Source: Lachnospiraceae bacterium
GTDB lineage: Bacteria > Bacillota > Clostridia > Lachnospirales > Lachnospiraceae
Assembly: GCA_902363135.1 (NCBI GenBank)
Contig: CABIZF010000005.1
Coordinates: 62,001-126,000 of the forward strand
Length of the DNA: 64,000 nt
Reading direction: 5' to 3'
Part shown: piece by piece, positions 42,756 to 51,432 of the stretch
Layout: every line of letters starts with the position of its first letter
How positions within the stretch are numbered: position 1 is the stretch's first letter
Notes under the pieces: generated by a model
What the model saw: only the letters and a program-made list of their open reading frames with translations
What the model was told of the DNA's origin: nothing
The model's database searches: none
Translations under genes and position numbers: made by a program

Positions 42756-45700
42756 CTACTCCACGCTCTTTAAAGATTCTACCATGTCAATCTTCTTCAA
42801 CTTATAGTACATCACCAGATTGACGATGATCGAGAACGCAAAGGTAAACAGGATCCCAAGGACATAGCTCAGCAGCTTGATGTTCCGTCCGAACATGCAG
42901 GCATCCACTTCTACCGTCTGAATGATGAAGAGATGCAAGAATTTACCGATGAAGAGGCCGACTGCCGCCCCGATAATCGTCAGCAGGATATTTTCGCGAT
43001 AGACATAGGCTGCCACCTCGCCGTCATAAAATCCGAGCACCTTGATTGTCGCAAGCTCACGCTTGCGCTCGTTGATGTTGATGTTGTTCAGGTTGTAAAG
43101 AACGACAAAGGCGAGCATACCTGCCGATATAATGAGTACGATAATGACAATATCCAACGCACCGAGCATGTGGTCAAGCTGATCCTTTAAGGACTTTGTA
43201 TAGGTCACGTTCAGAACCACATCACAGGCAAGCAGCTGTTCACCGAGTGCTTCTGCTTCGGAGAGTCCGTCGACTGTACGGTAAAATATGCTGTTGAATT
43301 CCGGAGCAGCTTTGTATGCCCGCTCATAGCATGCCGGAGTCAGATAAATATAGTGGTTCAGATAGTTTTCGCAAATCGCCGTGACCGGTACTTCAGCCTC
43401 GCCACCTTCATCATCCTTTAAGGTAATCGTATCTCCGATACCGACCTTCAGCTCCTTTGCAATCTTTTCCGTGACAATCGCACCTTCATCGGTCAGCTGA
43501 TACTCTTCCTTCGTCGTCCGGTCGCGGAAACAGAAGAAATCTTCCAGCTGTTCCATATTCTCCGGCACGTATAGATAAACCGTCCACTCTTTTTTACTGC
43601 CTGCAGCCTGCACCTTTTTCTTTTCGACTGCGAACCGCTTACTTGCCGACACCTGATCCGACTGTCTCAGGAGCCGCACCGCTTTCTCCTTTTCAGAAGT
43701 GCCTGCATCCGCATCTAGCACCGTCATCGCGTCATAGAGCTGCAGTTCGTCAAACTGCAGAATTGCCACATCCATGATCGAATCCCGCAAACCGAAGCCG
43801 ACGAGCAGCAGTCCCATACAGCCGCCGATGCCGATGATCGTCATCAGAAAACGCTTTTTATAGCGCATGAGGTTGCGCACGGTCGATTTCCATGTAAAGC
43901 TCAGATGCTTCCACAAAAACGGTACATATTCCAGCAGTACCCGTTTCCCCTGCTTCGGCGCAGGCGGACGCATCAGCTCTGCCGGAACTGCATGCAGCTC
44001 CCGGAAGCATGCAAAAAATGTCGCCGCCATCGTGCATACCAGAGCAGCTGCGGTCGCTGCCGCCCCGAAGCCCCAGTCATACGGGAGCAGAATTTTCGGA
44101 AGATACTGATACATTATGCTATAACCATTTATGATAACCAACGGGAATATCTTTTCCCCGACGAGCACACCGAATATACTGCCGCCCATCGTCGCGTAAA
44201 ACGCATACTTCAGATATTTGGAAGCGATGTCCTTCTTCCCGTAGCCAAGCGCCTTCATCGTACCGATCTGTGTCCGCTCCTCCTCGACCATCCGTGTCAT
44301 CGTTGTCAGGCTGATCAGTGCCGCCACAAGGAAAAAGACAAGCGGAAACACCTGTGCGATATTTGTCATACGCTCTGCATTTTCTCCATATCCCGTATTA
44401 TCCGGGAGCTCGTTGCGGTCATACACATACCACTTCGGCTCCTTCAGATCCGTAAGCTGCCGCTTCGCATCCGCGATCTTCTCTTCCGCATCTGCGAGCT
44501 GCTGCTTCGCATCCGCAATCTTCTGCTCGCCATCTGCGATCTTATCCGCAGCCTCCTGCTTTCCGTCCTCATAATCCTTCCAGCCGTCGGCGATCTTTTG
44601 CTCATTCTCGGCAAGCTCCTTCTCCCCGTCCGCGATCTGCTGCCGTCCGTCAGCCAGCTTCTGGCGTGCCTCTGACAACTGGCTCTTTGCATCGTTCAGC
44701 TGCTGCTCACCGTTCGAAAGCTTTGCACGGGAAGCGTTCAGCTCTGCCCAGCCAAGGTCCAGCTTCCGGCGTGCCGTGCTCAGCTGACTTTTCGCATCGG
44801 TCAGTTCTTTTTTCCCTGCATCGACCTGCTTCTGTGCCTCTTGCAGCTCCTGCTCCTTTTCTTCAAGCTGCTGCCTGGCCGCCGCAAGCTGCTCCTGCCC
44901 CTGCTGCAGCTGCTGCTGTCCTGCTACAAGCTCGGCAAGCCCCGCATCCAGCTGCGTTTTTGCTGCAGCCAGCTCTGCTTCCTTTTCCGAGAGCTGACTG
45001 TCCGTCTCTGCAAGCTGGGCTGTGGCAGCATCCAGCTGTGTTTTCCAGCCCTTCAGCTGGGCATCGCCCGCATCCAGCTGGTCTTTCGTTCCGTCCAGAG
45101 CCGCCTGCTGTGCATCTAGCTCTGTTTTCGTCGCATCCAGCTTTGCCTTCTGTTCTGCAAGCGCCTGTGCCGTCTGCGAAATTTCTGCTTCCTTTGCAGC
45201 AATTTCATCCGGAAGTTGCTTTTCTTCCTGCTGCAGACCCAAAATCCTTCCATCCGCATCCTGAATCTTCGCTTCTTCACCGGCAATATTTGCATTGCAT
45301 GTATCAATATCCGCCTGTGCAGCTGCCACAGAAGCAGAAGCATTTTCCATCTCTGCTTTACACTGTGCCGCCTTCTCATTTGCTTTGGCCCGCTCTTCTT
45401 CCGATGCCCCCGGATCCTGCGACAGCCGGTCTGCCTCCGCCTGTGCGGTATCATATGCAACGGTCTTCTCTGCCAGTATCTGCTGTTTTTCTCCAAGTGT
45501 CTGCTGCAAAGCCAAAAGCGTCTGCTGGTATGCACTCTTCGCATTTGCCGCTTCTGCCTTCTGTGCCTTCAACGCGGTAATCTGCTGCTGCACCTCCGAC
45601 AGACGGGCCTTTTTCCCATCCAGCTCCGTCTGTGCTGCGTCACAGGCTGCTTTTGCTGCCTCATAGGTATTCAGTGACTCCTGATATGCGCTCTGTGCCT

Positions 45701-47144
45701 GTGCAAGCTGTGCAGATGCTGTATTGTACTGTGTCCTTCCGCTCTCACAGGCAGCCTGCTGCTTCTCATACTCTGCATTCTGCCCCAAAAGCGCCGTTCT
45801 GGCCTCCTCATACTGCTTCCGCGCCTGCGAAATCTGTGCCATCCCTGCATCATATTGCTCCTGTGATGCCTGCAGCTGCCCGGAGGCCTGCTCCAAGGCG
45901 GCCGCGCTCTCCGCAAGACGCGCACTCTGTTCCTCTATCTGCTGCTTTCCGCTCTCAAGCTGCGCCGCTCCATCATCGAGCTGCTTCTGCGCCTCCGATA
46001 ATTGCTGATTTGCTTCACTTTCCTTACTCTGGTACTGTGTAAGGCCGGACCGATATTCTTTTTCTCCGTCATTCAGCTTTGCGACTGCTGCTGCAATCTG
46101 GCCTCTGGCATCCGCAAGCTTTGCCTCATTCTCTGTGATCTGCTGCTCGCCATCTGCGATCTCCTGCTCCCCATCACTAAGCTCACGCCTGGAATCCGCA
46201 AGCTTCTGCCTGCCATCTGCAAGCTCAGACTCACCATTTGTCAGCTCGGACTCTGCCTCTGCGAGTTCCGATTCCGCTTCCGCTTTCCCATCCGCAAGCT
46301 CCTGCTCCGCATCGGCGACTTCCTGCTTTCCGTCCTCGACTTCCTTTTCGGCATCGTCAATCTTCTGCTGTGCTTCGCCCTTTACCTCCGCATAACGCAG
46401 TTCACACCGGACATCCTGAATCGCCTCCACGCGTTCCTGCACTTCCTCGATTTTCGCATCATAGGCATCCGTATAGGCGACTTCCTCTTCTGCTCCTTTT
46501 ACGCGCAGATATGCGGTATGATAAACTTCGGAATGAAACGCTTCCGGCAAAAGATAAGCAAAGCCGGACACGGAACCATTGCCAAGCGTCGTGCTTCCAC
46601 GCTCAAATGCAATGTAGCACGGGCTGTAACCGATCCCGCACACAGTGAATTTGCGGTAATGCAGCGCCGTATCCTCTTCCGAAGAAACTGTGACTGCCAG
46701 CGTATCACCGACGGAATATCCCTGCCGTTCGGCAAATGTGGCATCCAACAGACATTCTGTCGGCTCGTCCGGCAAACGCCCCTCCTTTACGGAGAGCTCA
46801 TTCACCCCATCCGGAATCGACTCCAAATGCAGTACCTGCTGCACATCGCCGCTGCCACAATACACATCCTCCATGTAGCTTCCGACCGCAAGCGCTACCC
46901 CCTCAACCTCCGAGAGCGCTTCGATATCGGCATCTGTCAGCCCGAGTGTTCCGAGCACCTTGATATCCATGAGCTTATTCTGGTCGTAATAATAGTCTCC
47001 AGTCGCGCGCATATCCGGCGCAGCCGCCTGAATCCCGGCAAAAAATGCCACGCCCATCGCCACAATAAAAAAGATGGAGAGGAAGCGGTTCAGGCTCTTC
47101 CGTATTTCGGTATGAAATTCTTTCCGTAATGCTTTTTTCCTCAA
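42756..47144 (-). CDS. FtsX/MacB-type ABC permease with very long coiled-coil insertion
   Basis: Predicted about 1462 residues. After one N-terminal helix (FLSIFFIVAMGVAFFAG) comes an extracytoplasmic domain, then about residues 260-900 of almost unbroken heptads of the pattern [D/E/N][G/A]xxx[L/I][A/S], then an FtsX domain with three helices, a second external domain and a final three-helix FtsX domain. Such permeases are mechanotransmission or lipid/peptide export components rather than classical importers; the substrate is unknown. TTG 47144 is the likely start (AAGGAG 7 nt upstream); GTG 47162 overlapping the ATPase gene is the alternative. The long coil could span the cell wall. Confidence 0.88.
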   Translation of the reverse strand: MRKKALRKEFHTEIRKSLNRFLSIFFIVAMGVAFFAGIQAAAPDMRATGDYYYDQNKLMDIKVLGTLGLTDADIEALSEVEGVALAVGSYMEDVYCGSGDVQQVLHLESIPDGVNELSVKEGRLPDEPTECLLDATFAERQGYSVGDTLAVTVSSEEDTALHYRKFTVCGIGYSPCYIAFERGSTTLGNGSVSGFAYLLPEAFHSEVYHTAYLRVKGAEEEVAYTDAYDAKIEEVQERVEAIQDVRCELRYAEVKGEAQQKIDDAEKEVEDGKQEVADAEQELADGKAEAESELAEAESELTNGESELADGRQKLADSRRELSDGEQEIADGEQQITENEAKLADARGQIAAAVAKLNDGEKEYRSGLTQYQSKESEANQQLSEAQKQLDDGAAQLESGKQQIEEQSARLAESAAALEQASGQLQASQEQYDAGMAQISQARKQYEEARTALLGQNAEYEKQQAACESGRTQYNTASAQLAQAQSAYQESLNTYEAAKAACDAAQTELDGKKARLSEVQQQITALKAQKAEAANAKSAYQQTLLALQQTLGEKQQILAEKTVAYDTAQAEADRLSQDPGASEEERAKANEKAAQCKAEMENASASVAAAQADIDTCNANIAGEEAKIQDADGRILGLQQEEKQLPDEIAAKEAEISQTAQALAEQKAKLDATKTELDAQQAALDGTKDQLDAGDAQLKGWKTQLDAATAQLAETDSQLSEKEAELAAAKTQLDAGLAELVAGQQQLQQGQEQLAAARQQLEEKEQELQEAQKQVDAGKKELTDAKSQLSTARRKLDLGWAELNASRAKLSNGEQQLNDAKSQLSEARQKLADGRQQIADGEKELAENEQKIADGWKDYEDGKQEAADKIADGEQKIADAKQQLADAEEKIADAKRQLTDLKEPKWYVYDRNELPDNTGYGENAERMTNIAQVFPLVFFLVAALISLTTMTRMVEEERTQIGTMKALGYGKKDIASKYLKYAFYATMGGSIFGVLVGEKIFPLVIINGYSIMYQYLPKILLPYDWGFGAAATAAALVCTMAATFFACFRELHAVPAELMRPPAPKQGKRVLLEYVPFLWKHLSFTWKSTVRNLMRYKKRFLMTIIGIGGCMGLLLVGFGLRDSIMDVAILQFDELQLYDAMTVLDADAGTSEKEKAVRLLRQSDQVSASKRFAVEKKKVQAAGSKKEWTVYLYVPENMEQLEDFFCFRDRTTKEEYQLTDEGAIVTEKIAKELKVGIGDTITLKDDEGGEAEVPVTAICENYLNHYIYLTPACYERAYKAAPEFNSIFYRTVDGLSEAEALGEQLLACDVVLNVTYTKSLKDQLDHMLGALDIVIIVLIISAGMLAFVVLYNLNNININERKRELATIKVLGFYDGEVAAYVYRENILLTIIGAAVGLFIGKFLHLFIIQTVEVDACMFGRNIKLLSYVLGILFTFAFSIIVNLVMYYKLKKIDMVESLKSVE

Positions 47145-47155
47145 TGTCCTGCTCC

Positions 47156-47863
47156 TTACCACTCAATTTCCTGTACCGGCATTGGCTGTGCATTCAGTGA
47201 CATCTCAGAGACCCTCCCGTTTTTGATCCGGATGACCCGATCTGCCATCGGCGTGATTGCCGTATTATGTGTGATGACAATGACCGTCATGCCTTTCTGC
47301 CGGCACATATCCTGCAAAAGCTTCAGGATTGCCTTACCAGTCTGATAGTCAAGCGCTCCGGTCGGTTCATCACAAAGCAGAAGTTTTGGATTTTTCGCCA
47401 GCGCCCGTGCGATCGAAACTCGCTGCTGTTCCCCGCCGGAGAGCTGTGCTGGAAAGTTCCCCATGCGTTCTCCCAGACCGACCTCCTGCAGCACCCGTTT
47501 TGCATTCAGCGGATTTTTACAGATCTGAGATGCCAGCTCCACGTTTTCCAGTGCCGTCAGGTTCGGAATCAGATTATAAAACTGAAACACAAACCCAATG
47601 TCGTCCCTGCGGTAGCCGGTCAGCTTCCGCGGGCTGTATTTTGCAATGTCTTTTCCGTCTACAAGCACCCGTCCCGTGCTCGCCGTATCCATACCGCCCA
47701 AAATGTTAAGCACCGTCGTCTTTCCCGCGCCACTCGGCCCGACAATGACGACAAACTCGCCTTTTTGTACTTCAAAATCAATGCCGTCCACCGCATGGAT
47801 GTCAACCTCCCCCACATGGTAGACCTTTGTTACCTGTTCCAGCTTTACGTATGCTTCCTGCAT
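47156..47863 (-). CDS. ABC transporter ATP-binding protein (MacB/LolD type)
   Basis: Predicted 235-residue ATPase: Walker [10 protein letters not shown], signature [16 protein letters not shown], Walker [13 protein letters not shown]. This set is typical of ATPases that serve FtsX-domain permeases, and the permease gene follows directly. ATG 47863 has GGGGGG 4 nt upstream; ATG 47881 is an alternative. A promoter (TTGCGC, 17, TACAAT) is visible upstream. Confidence 0.94.
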   Translation of the reverse strand: MQEAYVKLEQVTKVYHVGEVDIHAVDGIDFEVQKGEFVVIVGPSGAGKTTVLNILGGMDTASTGRVLVDGKDIAKYSPRKLTGYRRDDIGFVFQFYNLIPNLTALENVELASQICKNPLNAKRVLQEVGLGERMGNFPAQLSGGEQQRVSIARALAKNPKLLLCDEPTGALDYQTGKAILKLLQDMCRQKGMTVIVITHNTAITPMADRVIRIKNGRVSEMSLNAQPMPVQEIEW

Positions 47864-47902
47864 ATTGCCCCCCGTACTCATTTTTATTCTCTTATATATT
47901 CT

Positions 47903-47931
47903 ATTGTAGCTTTCCTTCTCCCCCTGCGCAA
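47903..47931 (-). promoter_or_regulatory. Promoter of the MacB-type ABC operon
   Basis: TTGCGC (47926-47931), 17 nt, TACAAT (47903-47908) on the minus strand. Confidence 0.6.
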
Positions 47932-47996
47932 TGACTTTATAAAAATTTAAGTCCTTTCACCTTTACCGGACATCATTTTCCAGTCCAACCCACTTC

Positions 47997-48202
47997 TTAT
48001 TGCTTTGCGCAATTGAAGCAGGGGGCTTGCTTGATTCGGGTCAAAGCGGATATTCGCAATCCGCTTCGCTACTTGCTCATGAACGCAGTCGCTTCGCGAT
48101 CTGTCAGTGGGAGCTTTCAACCCCCACTGACATAAGCATCCCCCTCACCCGCCGCTTAGTGCTCCGCGCACTTGAAGCGGGGGAATGCTTATCTGCGTTA
48201 AA
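47997..48202. repeat. Composite R3 + R2 repeat with nested 92-nt insert
   Basis: An R3 copy (47997-48040, TTATTGCTTTGCGCAATTGA to TTGATTCGGG) joins an R2 copy (from 48041) that lacks the 28-nt insert but carries the 92-nt element at 48103-48194. Most of the space between the ABC operon and the citrate synthase terminator is repeat sequence. Confidence 0.85.
48103..48194. mobile_element. 92-nt double-hairpin element (PATE-like), filled site 2
   Basis: Nearly identical to 37622-37714 (one C fewer in a C run and a few substitutions). It sits at exactly the same point of R2, between GCGATCT and GCGTT, and in the same orientation. The right-hand hairpin pairs better here (CCGCTT with AAGCGG), while the left one has one mismatch. 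Confidence 0.75.
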
Positions 48203-48241
48203 AAAAGCGCAGACATCAGACTTTCGCTCTGATATCTGCAC
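48200..48241 (-). terminator. Terminator of the citrate synthase gene
   Basis: Minus-strand stem GTGCAGATATCAGA with TCTGATGTCTGCGC (G-T pairs) and a 7-nt loop, followed by seven T residues. Confidence 0.9.
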
Positions 48242-48262
48242 TTCCCTATTCTGCTTCAATCT

Positions 48263-49630
48263 TTACCGTTCATCCAGCGGCACATATGCTCTGTGATGCC
48301 CTACATACTTGTACGCCGGACGGATGATCTTGCCCTCATTTACGAGCTCCTCAATCCGGTGTGCCGACCAGCCTGCGATACGGGAAATCGCAAAGATCGG
48401 AGTAAACATCTGCGTCGGAATGCCGAGCATCGAATATACAAATCCGCTGTAAAAGTCGACATTGCAGCAGATTGGCTTATGCAGGTTCTTGCGGCCGGTC
48501 AGAAGCTCGGACGCCAGCTGTTCTACCTTCGAATAGAGCATGAACTCTTCTGTGAGTCCCTTTTCCTCCGACAGGCTGCGCGCGTACTCCTTCAGAATGA
48601 CGGCACGCGGATCGGACAGTGTGTAGACGGCGTGTCCCATTCCATAGATCAGCCCGCTTTGATCAAACGCTTCTTTGTTGACGATTTTTTCCAGATATGC
48701 GTAAATCTCGTCATCATTTTTCCAGTCCTTTACATGTGACTTGATATCGGAAAACATGTTCTCGACCTTCAGGTTTGCACCGCCGTGCCGGGGTCCTTTC
48801 AGAGAACCGAGAGAAGCGGCTACCGCTGAGTAAGTATCGGTACCCGTCGAGGATACAACGTGGGTCGTAAACGTGGAGTTGTTACCACCGCCGTGCTCTG
48901 CGTGAATGACAAGCGCAATATCAAGCACCCGCGCCTCCAGCTCTGTATATTTTCCGTCGCTTCTCAAAATCCGCAGGATATTTTCTGCAGTGGACAGCTC
49001 CGGATCCGGATAACGGATGACGAGGCTCTGGTCATTGTGGTAATGCTGGTACGCATGATATGCATAAACCGATGTCAGCGGCATCGTCGCAATCAGAGTC
49101 AGCGCCTGACGCAGTACATTCTCAATGGAAATATCATCCGGATTCTCATCATAAGAATACAGGGTCAGTACGCTTCGCTGCAACGCATTCATGATATTCA
49201 GACTCGGTGCCTTCATGATGACATCCCGCACAAATTTACTCGGAAGCTCCCGGTACTGGTTCAGCAGATCAATAAATTCCCGCAGCTGCTGCTTGTCCGG
49301 CAGCGCACCGAACAGAAGGAGGTACGTAACTTCCTCGAAGTTGAACCGTCGCTGCTTAAAGCCCTTTTTCAGATCCATGACATTGTAGCCCTGATAGTAC
49401 AGTTCACCTTCACACGGCACCTTCTCGCCCTGTATGGTCTTAAAACCGGTAACATCCGAAATCTCAGTCAGACCGGTCAGGACTCCTTTTCCATCTGACT
49501 CACGCAGTCCACGCTTTACGTCGTACTCTGCATACAGATTCAAATCGAGTGCTCCGGAAATCATACAATATTTTACGAGCTGGCTAAGCCGCTCATCCCT
49601 TGTCTTTCTGTCTGTCTCATTCAGTACCAT
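48263..49630 (-). CDS. Citrate synthase
   Basis: Predicted 455-residue enzyme condensing acetyl-CoA and oxaloacetate. Active-site histidines are in HAEHGGGNNSTFTTHVV and YGMGHAVY, and the catalytic aspartate in CNVDFYSGFVY. Length and motif spacing fit the citrate/2-methylcitrate synthase branch found in Clostridia. ATG has GGAGG upstream. No aconitase or isocitrate dehydrogenase gene is nearby, so whether it feeds glutamate synthesis cannot be told here. Confidence 0.95.
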   Translation of the reverse strand: MVLNETDRKTRDERLSQLVKYCMISGALDLNLYAEYDVKRGLRESDGKGVLTGLTEISDVTGFKTIQGEKVPCEGELYYQGYNVMDLKKGFKQRRFNFEEVTYLLLFGALPDKQQLREFIDLLNQYRELPSKFVRDVIMKAPSLNIMNALQRSVLTLYSYDENPDDISIENVLRQALTLIATMPLTSVYAYHAYQHYHNDQSLVIRYPDPELSTAENILRILRSDGKYTELEARVLDIALVIHAEHGGGNNSTFTTHVVSSTGTDTYSAVAASLGSLKGPRHGGANLKVENMFSDIKSHVKDWKNDDEIYAYLEKIVNKEAFDQSGLIYGMGHAVYTLSDPRAVILKEYARSLSEEKGLTEEFMLYSKVEQLASELLTGRKNLHKPICCNVDFYSGFVYSMLGIPTQMFTPIFAISRIAGWSAHRIEELVNEGKIIRPAYKYVGHHRAYVPLDER

Positions 49631-49650
49631 AATCTTTCTCCTCCCTGCGT

Positions 49651-51219
49651 TTATTCCAGTCCCATCTTTTTCAGTAAAAACTGAATATTCTGGTTTTCAA
49701 CGGAGCTGAATACACTGTCGCTGAAATGATCGGCATCTGTCGTTCCCTGATACCAGGACTTACCTTCAAAATATTGCTGAATGGATTCGGTTCCGAAGAT
49801 CCGTCCATGCCTTGCATAGATTTCATTAATCGCCATTTGCAGATCGTCATAGGACATCCCCTGTACATCTGCGTCTGTCAGCGCACGTTCCGAACTCTCC
49901 GGCAAAATATACTCGCCGCTATCTGCCTGTGCCTGCGCCTGCTCCTGTATCTGAATCGCTTCGGTCTGCGGTCCATCCCCGGTCACCAGAATCTGAATCC
50001 CTGCGGCGATCTGATTGATCTCAGACGCCATTGCCGTATACTCCTTCTGAGCCGCTTCGTTGTTCTGTGCATACTGTACATCCGTCGGAAGCATCAGCAC
50101 ATAGGCCGCGCCTCCGCCCATCCCAAGCACCCGGTAAGACGGCAGATCCTGATAGGACATATCGGTATATTTCCCAATCGTAAAAAGCGTTCCGTTATAG
50201 CCGAGCGCCTTCGACGACTGCTGGTAAAATATATAAAAATTGTCCTGCTGGGTAATTCCGTATTTTCCTTTCCAGTCTGCCGGAAGTGTCACGGTAAAAT
50301 CTGTATAATTTAAGGTCGTTGCCGTCGCCTCTGTCTGCACAGCTGCCTCGGTCTGTGCCTCTGTCTCGCTTCCGGCCGTCTCCGCCTGCACGCTTGCTTT
50401 ATTCTCGCCATCCAGAATTTTGATTGCCTCGGTCTCTTTCTTTTCCGAGCCCTTCGCATCGCTTTGTTCCGTCTGCGCCTGTCCGGCTGTGGTACTGTTC
50501 GAGCTGTGATTTCTGGAGCGTCCGATCAGCCAGAATGCTCCAAACGTCAGTAGCGCAATGAGCAGCACGCCGATAAATCCGAGCAGAATATACTGAAGCG
50601 TCGTAAAACGTCCTTCTTCTTCGTCCTCATCCTCTTCCGGATCCCACCGGTTCCCCATATTGGTCGGTGCATACTGCTGCGCTCTGGTACGCCGCCACTC
50701 TTCCGGGGATGCTCCGGTTGGCCGCTGTGGCGAAAAGGCATTGTCCCTCCCGATATTCGGAATAGATGGTCCGGCCTGCGGACGCCGTTGTGGACGCCCG
50801 GCAGCTCCCGTCTGTGTAACCTCCGCGTCACTCGCGGCGGATGTCCCCGTCTGCGGACGCCGCTGCGGATTCCCTGCTCCTGTCTGTGCAGATCCTTCAT
50901 AATATCCGCCTGACGGACGCCGTTGCGGACGATTGCCCGCTCCCGTCTGCGTAGTATCTGCATCTCCTAGCGGACGCCGCTGCAGAGGATTGCCTGCTCC
51001 GGTCTGCGTAGTATCTGCATCTCCTAGCGGACGCCGCTGCGGAGGATTGCCCGCGACACGTCCGGCTGTCTCGCCGCTCCTGCGCGGGGTAAATACTTTT
51101 TCCGTCTCATTTTTCTGTCCGTCCGGCACCTTGGACACTGCCGCACCGCAGTTTTCACAGAATCTTGCCGTCGGCTCCAGCGCATGCCCGCATTGCGGAC
51201 AGTATCGCATATTTCCCAT
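49651..51219 (-). CDS. Zinc-ribbon membrane protein with repeat region and YARHG domain
   Basis: Predicted 522-residue protein. The N-terminus is a zinc ribbon (CPQCGHALEPTARFCENCG). Residues about 55-170 are low-complexity repeats rich in QRRP and QTG. One membrane helix follows (YILLGFIGVLLIALLTFGAF), then a Ser/Thr/Glu-rich stretch, a domain of unknown function and a C-terminal YARHG domain (NEIYARHGRIFG), which is found in extracellular wall-associated proteins. The zinc ribbon should be cytoplasmic and YARHG outside. Function unknown; a sensor or envelope role is a guess. Confidence 0.85.
   Translation of the reverse strand: MGNMRYCPQCGHALEPTARFCENCGAAVSKVPDGQKNETEKVFTPRRSGETAGRVAGNPPQRRPLGDADTTQTGAGNPLQRRPLGDADTTQTGAGNRPQRRPSGGYYEGSAQTGAGNPQRRPQTGTSAASDAEVTQTGAAGRPQRRPQAGPSIPNIGRDNAFSPQRPTGASPEEWRRTRAQQYAPTNMGNRWDPEEDEDEEEGRFTTLQYILLGFIGVLLIALLTFGAFWLIGRSRNHSSNSTTAGQAQTEQSDAKGSEKKETEAIKILDGENKASVQAETAGSETEAQTEAAVQTEATATTLNYTDFTVTLPADWKGKYGITQQDNFYIFYQQSSKALGYNGTLFTIGKYTDMSYQDLPSYRVLGMGGGAAYVLMLPTDVQYAQNNEAAQKEYTAMASEINQIAAGIQILVTGDGPQTEAIQIQEQAQAQADSGEYILPESSERALTDADVQGMSYDDLQMAINEIYARHGRIFGTESIQQYFEGKSWYQGTTDADHFSDSVFSSVENQNIQFLLKKMGLE
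50888..51058. repeat. 57-bp tandem repeat inside the zinc-ribbon gene
   Basis: Two near-identical 57-bp units (50945-51001 and 51002-51058) and a degenerate third encode a 19-residue repeat containing DADTTQTGAG and QRRP. Such units expand and contract by slippage. Confidence 0.85.
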
Positions 51220-51252
51220 AACTGCTCCTCTGTCTTTCTGTCATTTTTATAT

Positions 51253-51425
51253 GATGATGCCAGGGTCAAAAGGTCAAAAAGCCGTTCATGCTTGCATGAT
51301 AAGGCTTTTGAACTTGGGACCCGCCAAACATGAGAAAGTAGCGATTTACGTAGTAAATCAGCGAATTTCGAATGTTTGCAGAATTGCGGGAGCTGCTTCG
51401 CAGCGGAGCAATTCGTAGGCATCAG
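51253..51425 (+). repeat. R1 repeat, copy 4
   Basis: TGATGCC at the start pairs with GGCATCA at the end. The first hairpin is nearly identical to copy 1; a middle hairpin GATTTAC/GTAAATC is added; the last hairpin is GAATTGC/GCAATTC instead of GGATTGC/GCAATCC, a compensatory change. Confidence 0.8.
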
Positions 51426-51432
51426 TTAGTCT

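Noticed and set aside
44666..45580. A 304-residue plus-strand frame and several others opposite the coiled-coil permease gene
   Set aside because: They are produced by the repetitive heptad coding sequence on the minus strand, are rich in Pro, Ser and Ala, and lack ribosome binding sites or family motifs.
50888..51058. CRISPR-like array of repeats
   Set aside because: The units are directly adjacent 57-bp repeats within an open reading frame, with no variable spacers and no cas genes nearby.
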